Assembly: GCA_002841355.1 (NCBI GenBank)
Contig: PHFB01000006.1
Span: 1 to 64,000, forward strand
Source: Actinobacteria bacterium HGW-Actinobacteria-1
Lineage (GTDB): Bacteria > Actinomycetota > Coriobacteriia > Anaerosomatales > Anaerosomataceae
Length of the DNA stretch: 64,000 nucleotides
Direction of reading: 5' to 3'
Both the position numbers and the translations under genes were made by a program. This document shows, in pieces, positions 60,960-64,000 of this stretch (within the stretch, counting starts at the first letter, position 1; each line of letters starts with the position of its first letter). The notes beneath the pieces were generated by a model. It worked only from the letters and a program-made list of their open reading frames with translations. It was not told where the DNA came from and searched no databases.

Positions 60960-62390
60960 ATGAGTTTGGAGAAGGAAGGTTCGAGCAAGCGTCTTCCGGT
61001 GACCGCGGCGGTTCTCGCCGGCGGTCGCTCGATGCGTATGGGCATCGACAAGACGATGCTTCCGGTCGATGGCGAGCCGCTTGTCGCGCGCGTCGTTGAG
61101 TCGGTGGGTGCGCTGTGCGAGCACGTCGTGGTGGTCACGAACCGCCCCGAGGCGCTTGAGGGCGCTGACTTGCCCGCGGGTGTCCGTATCCTGCAGGACG
61201 CGGTAGCGTACCAGGGTCCGCTCGGCGGTCTGGCCACCGCGCTTGAAGCCGCCGAGGACGACTGGGTCCTTGCGGTCGCGGCCGACATGCCCTGGCTGCG
61301 TCCCGAGGTCGTGCGGCTGCTCTGGGAGTCGCGGGGCAACGCGCAGGTCGTCATCCCGCTGACCGAGAAGGGCTCTGAGCCGCTGCTCGCCCTCTATCAC
61401 CGCGATTGTCTTCCGGCAGCGCGCAAGGTCCTCGAGTCCGGGCGCCGGCGCGTCGTGGCGATCCTGCCGTCGCTCACCGTCGTCGAGGTGCCTTTGACCG
61501 AGTTGCGCACCGTCGACCCCGATCTCTCCAGCTTCGTCAACGTGAACACGCCCGAGGACTTGAGCGACGTGCGCGAGGGCAGCGCTTCCATGCCGCGCGG
61601 CGAGGATGCTCGCGAGGTCCGCGTCTCGGTCATCGAGGTCGGCACTCGGCGCCCGCGGGGTATGCCGAGCGAGCGTGCAGTCACCATCGACATGAACGGC
61701 ACGGAGATCGCGACGATCCAGGCTACGCCTGACGCACTCGAGGAGATGGCGGTCGGGTTCCTCGTCGGCGAGGGGCTGCTCACCGATCGCGAGGCGTTCC
61801 TCGGCGCGGATGTGGATGCCAAGCGCGGCCTCGTCTACGTGCGCAGCAACGAACCTGTGCCCGACGACCTCGTCTACCGCCGCCGGTACATCACGGCTGG
61901 TTGCGGCAAGGGCGTCACGTTCGCGTCGCTCGGCCATACGCTTGGCCTGGAGGCGATTACGTCGGAGGAGGTCGTTGACTCCGACGCGCTCTACGACATG
62001 ATGGGCCAGATGTCGCGGCAGGCGGTCTCATACCGTGACACCGGCGGCATGCACGCGTGCGCGCTTGGCCGAGATGGTCAGGTGCAGCTCGTTCGCGAGG
62101 ACGTCGGTCGCCACAACGCGGTCGACAAGGTGCTCGGTCGGGCGTGGATCGACCGCATCCCGGTCGAGGGAGCCGTGCTGCTGACCACCGGCCGCATCAG
62201 CTACGAGATGGCGGTGAAGGCCGCCAAGGCGCGCGTCCCGGTGGTCGTCTCTCGGACCGCCGTCACCGACCTTGCCGCCGAGGTGGCCGCTGCCGTCGGC
62301 GTGACGCTTGTGGGTTACGCACGCGGCGGCAAGCTCGTCGTCTACACGCGACCGGATAGAGTGTCGCTTCCCGAGGAGGACGTTCAGTGA
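60960..62390 (+). CDS. MobA-FdhD fusion protein
   Basis: 476 residues. The N-terminal MobA domain (residues 10-205) attaches a nucleotide to molybdopterin: AAVLAGGRSMRMGIDKTMLP, QGPLGGLATALEAAED, VAADMPWL and FVNVNTPEDL. The C-terminal FdhD domain (217-470) is the sulfurtransferase that activates formate dehydrogenase: MAVGFLVGEGLL, GGMHACALG, VREDVGRHNAVDKVLG and TTGRISYEMAVKA. The usual CxxC of FdhD is reduced to one Cys in ITAGCGKGVTF. The fusion joins cofactor completion with sulfur insertion. moeA overlaps its stop (GTGA). Confidence 0.9.
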   Translation: MSLEKEGSSKRLPVTAAVLAGGRSMRMGIDKTMLPVDGEPLVARVVESVGALCEHVVVVTNRPEALEGADLPAGVRILQDAVAYQGPLGGLATALEAAEDDWVLAVAADMPWLRPEVVRLLWESRGNAQVVIPLTEKGSEPLLALYHRDCLPAARKVLESGRRRVVAILPSLTVVEVPLTELRTVDPDLSSFVNVNTPEDLSDVREGSASMPRGEDAREVRVSVIEVGTRRPRGMPSERAVTIDMNGTEIATIQATPDALEEMAVGFLVGEGLLTDREAFLGADVDAKRGLVYVRSNEPVPDDLVYRRRYITAGCGKGVTFASLGHTLGLEAITSEEVVDSDALYDMMGQMSRQAVSYRDTGGMHACALGRDGQVQLVREDVGRHNAVDKVLGRAWIDRIPVEGAVLLTTGRISYEMAVKAAKARVPVVVSRTAVTDLAAEVAAAVGVTLVGYARGGKLVVYTRPDRVSLPEEDVQ

Positions 62391-63616
62391 TTACTGTTGA
62401 GGAGGCCCGCGCCACCGTGCTGGCGGGCATCGGCGTGCTCGAGCCCGAGCGCGTCAGTGCGCTCGAGTCGATCGGGCGCGTGCTTGCGGCCGATATCGTC
62501 TCGGACATCGACGTCGCACCGTTCGACAACTCGGCGATGGACGGGTACGCCGTGCGGTTCGCCGATGTGGCGAATGCCAGCGAGGATGCGCCCGTGCGCC
62601 TGCGTGTCGTCGAACACGTGCCCGCCGGCGCCTTCCCCGCGATGCCGGTGGGTCCCGGTGAGGCTACCCGTATCATGACCGGTGCGCCCGTGCCCGAGGG
62701 TGCCGACGCCGTCGTGATGGTCGAGCGCACTGCCGAGGAGGAAGACGGCGCCGTCGCGGTCATCATGGCCTCGGTCCGCGAGGGCGAGAACATCCGCCGC
62801 AAAGCCGAGGACGTTCGCCGTGGCGAGGTCGTTCTCGCAGCGGGCGAGGTCGTCGGACCGGCGGCTGTCGGGCTGCTTGCGGCCGTCGGCGCCGCTCAGC
62901 CGCTCGTGTACCGCAAGCCGCGCGTGGCGATCGTCGCCACCGGTGACGAACTCGTGGCGATCGACGAGTACCCGGGACCGGGCAAGATCCGCAACTCCAA
63001 CTCCTACTCGCTTGCCGCCCAGGTGCTTGATGCGGGCGGAGAGCCGGTCGTGCTGGACGTGGCGCGCGACAACTTCGACGACACCGTCGCTATTCTGTCG
63101 CGTGCACCCGAGTTCGACCTCATGGTGAGCACCGGCGGTGTCAGTATGGGCGACTACGATGTCGTCAAAGACGTGCTCGAGCGCATCGGCACGATGGACT
63201 TCTGGAAAGTCGCCATGCGCCCCGGCGCGCCGCAGACGCACGGCACCATCGGGGGGACGCCGTTCTTCGGCCTCCCGGGCAATCCCACGTCCACCATGGT
63301 CGGCTTCGAGCTCTTCGTGCGACCGGTCGTCCTCAAGATGGCAGGCCACACGGCACTCGACCGCCCGAGACACACCGCCGTGCTTGCGCACGACGTCAAG
63401 AAGAAGCCGGACCGCCGCTACTTCCTGCGCGCTCGGGCGACGCGGCAGTCTGACGGCACGTACGTTGCTGCGCTTTCCGGTGCGCAGTCCTCGGCGATGC
63501 TCACTTCAATGCACCACGCGAATTGCCTGCTGGTCCTGCCGGAAGGGGAGTCCTTCTTCCCTGCAGGCGCGACGGCAGAATGTATCCGTATCGATCGCAA
63601 GGAGGGCTCAGAATGA
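62387..63616 (+). CDS. moeA: Molybdopterin molybdenumtransferase (MoeA)
   Basis: 409 residues from GTG 62387. It inserts molybdate (or tungstate) into adenylated molybdopterin. Motifs: APFDNSAMDGYAVRF near residue 45, PEGADAVVMVERT, VAIVATGDELVAIDEYPGPG, STGGVSMGDYDVVKDVL and GLPGNPTSTMVGFELFV. The C-terminal domain IV is present. In anaerobes, MoeA paralogues can be tungsten-specific; this cannot be told here. Its stop overlaps the next ATG. Confidence 0.94.
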   Translation: MITVEEARATVLAGIGVLEPERVSALESIGRVLAADIVSDIDVAPFDNSAMDGYAVRFADVANASEDAPVRLRVVEHVPAGAFPAMPVGPGEATRIMTGAPVPEGADAVVMVERTAEEEDGAVAVIMASVREGENIRRKAEDVRRGEVVLAAGEVVGPAAVGLLAAVGAAQPLVYRKPRVAIVATGDELVAIDEYPGPGKIRNSNSYSLAAQVLDAGGEPVVLDVARDNFDDTVAILSRAPEFDLMVSTGGVSMGDYDVVKDVLERIGTMDFWKVAMRPGAPQTHGTIGGTPFFGLPGNPTSTMVGFELFVRPVVLKMAGHTALDRPRHTAVLAHDVKKKPDRRYFLRARATRQSDGTYVAALSGAQSSAMLTSMHHANCLLVLPEGESFFPAGATAECIRIDRKEGSE

Positions 63617-63831
63617 GCAGTGACACCCCCAAGACCGTGGATCAGCGTTGGTCCGGTCAGATCACGCCCGAACTCGCAGAGGCCGTGAAAGCAGCGGCTG
63701 TCGACGGTCGAATCACCTGTCCCGTGCTCCGCAAGCTTGCCGAGTCGTTCGGTGTTGCGTACAAGGTGGCAGGCGCAGCGGCCGACGAGGCCGGCATCAA
63801 GGTCAAGAACTGCGACCTGGGCTGCTTCTAG
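63613..63831 (+). CDS. 72-residue protein between moeA and mobB
   Basis: ATG 63613 overlaps the moeA stop (ATGA). The frame runs 72 residues: a hydrophilic start, two helices (LAEAVKAAAVDGRITCPVLR and KLAESFGVAYKVAGAAADEA), and a Cys-bearing end KNCDLGCF. The pattern CPVLRKLAESFGV looks like a helix-turn-helix, so it may bind nucleic acid, and the final CxxxC could hold metal. No family is recognised with certainty. Its position ties it to molybdenum cofactor assembly. Confidence 0.7.
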   Translation: MSSDTPKTVDQRWSGQITPELAEAVKAAAVDGRITCPVLRKLAESFGVAYKVAGAAADEAGIKVKNCDLGCF

Positions 63832-63832
63832 G

Positions 63833-64000
63833 ATGAGCAAAGGGACCGGCATCCCTGTTGTCTCGGTAGTCGGCAAGAGCGACTCTGGCAAGACAACGCT
63901 CATGGAAGGTCTCATCCGCGCGCTTACGTCGCGCGGGTGGCGCGTTGCCACGTGCAAGCACCACGTGCACGAGGTGGATATCGACCAGCCAGGCAAGGAC
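63833..64000 (+). CDS. mobB: Molybdopterin-guanine dinucleotide biosynthesis protein MobB, 5' part
   Basis: The window ends inside this gene; 56 residues are visible. The start VVSVVGKSDSGKTTLMEGLI contains the P-loop, and GWRVATCKHHVHEVDIDQPGKD is the following MobB motif. MobB is the GTP-binding partner of MobA, here placed after moeA and a 72-residue gene. The start lies 1 base after the previous stop. Confidence 0.9.
   Translation, partial: MSKGTGIPVVSVVGKSDSGKTTLMEGLIRALTSRGWRVATCKHHVHEVDIDQPGKD

Overview
The window comes from a high-GC, apparently monoderm and anaerobic actinobacterium. The closest fit by gene content is the Coriobacteriia / OPB41-Anaerosomatales type of lineage; this is inferred from content, not from a phylogeny. 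The supporting signs are surface proteins anchored by cell-wall-binding 2 (CWB2) repeats, giant multihaem c-type cytochromes, a selenocysteine system, an A-type flavoprotein (FprA), and a tungstate/molybdate and molybdopterin cluster. No outer-membrane genes are visible.

Layout. 1-2 kb: the 3' part of a secreted M6 (immune inhibitor A) protease and a CPBP-like membrane protein. 2.0-7.9 kb: a visibly A+T-richer defence island with a DUF262/DUF1524 (GmrSD-like) protein, a DpnII-type restriction-modification set (two DNA methyltransferases and a GATC endonuclease) and two small unknown proteins. 7.9-14.1 kb: an HD-domain protein, two small membrane proteins and a 1.5-kaa multicopper oxidase fused to three CWB2 repeats. 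14.2-24.2 kb: housekeeping genes (dusB, pyk, a divIC-like gene, DUF501, ppx, tRNA-Leu), then a tight cluster of a corrinoid-binding protein, a TPR protein, a glycosidase-like protein and an EAL phosphodiesterase.

24.2-33.5 kb: selD (itself read through an in-frame TGA), a YedF-like gene, selA and selB, with tRNA-Sec 4.4 kb downstream. Between them, on the minus strand, lies a unit of a 23-haem cytochrome, a small anchored acidic protein, an OmpR-type regulator and its sensor kinase. A 12-haem cytochrome follows tRNA-Sec. 34.7-46.8 kb: photolyase, DUF523-DUF1722, nitroreductase, a FetAB-like transporter, a polyprenyl synthase, rhomboid-TPR, FprA, a lone pseudopilin, a lipoprotein, and an ECF metal transporter (cbiMQO) with a Fur-family repressor and a perfect Fur-type operator.

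46.9-64 kb: the most interesting part, a molybdenum/tungsten region. A LysR regulator and a CWB2 surface protein are followed by a regulator joining an ArsR-type helix-turn-helix to a PBP-like ligand domain. Next is an eight-gene run: a second CWB2 protein, a small anchored protein, an ECF-like S component, an exported beta-propeller, an ExbB/TolQ-like channel, a DUF2149 protein, a TiaS-like DDT-motif protein and a Mop protein. After a strong hairpin come a promoter, a structured leader and tupABC, then a mobA-fdhD fusion, moeA, a 72-aa unknown protein and mobB (cut by the window end). I propose that the eight-gene run is an energised, oxyanion- or cofactor-responsive envelope system that has not been described; this is inference from gene order.
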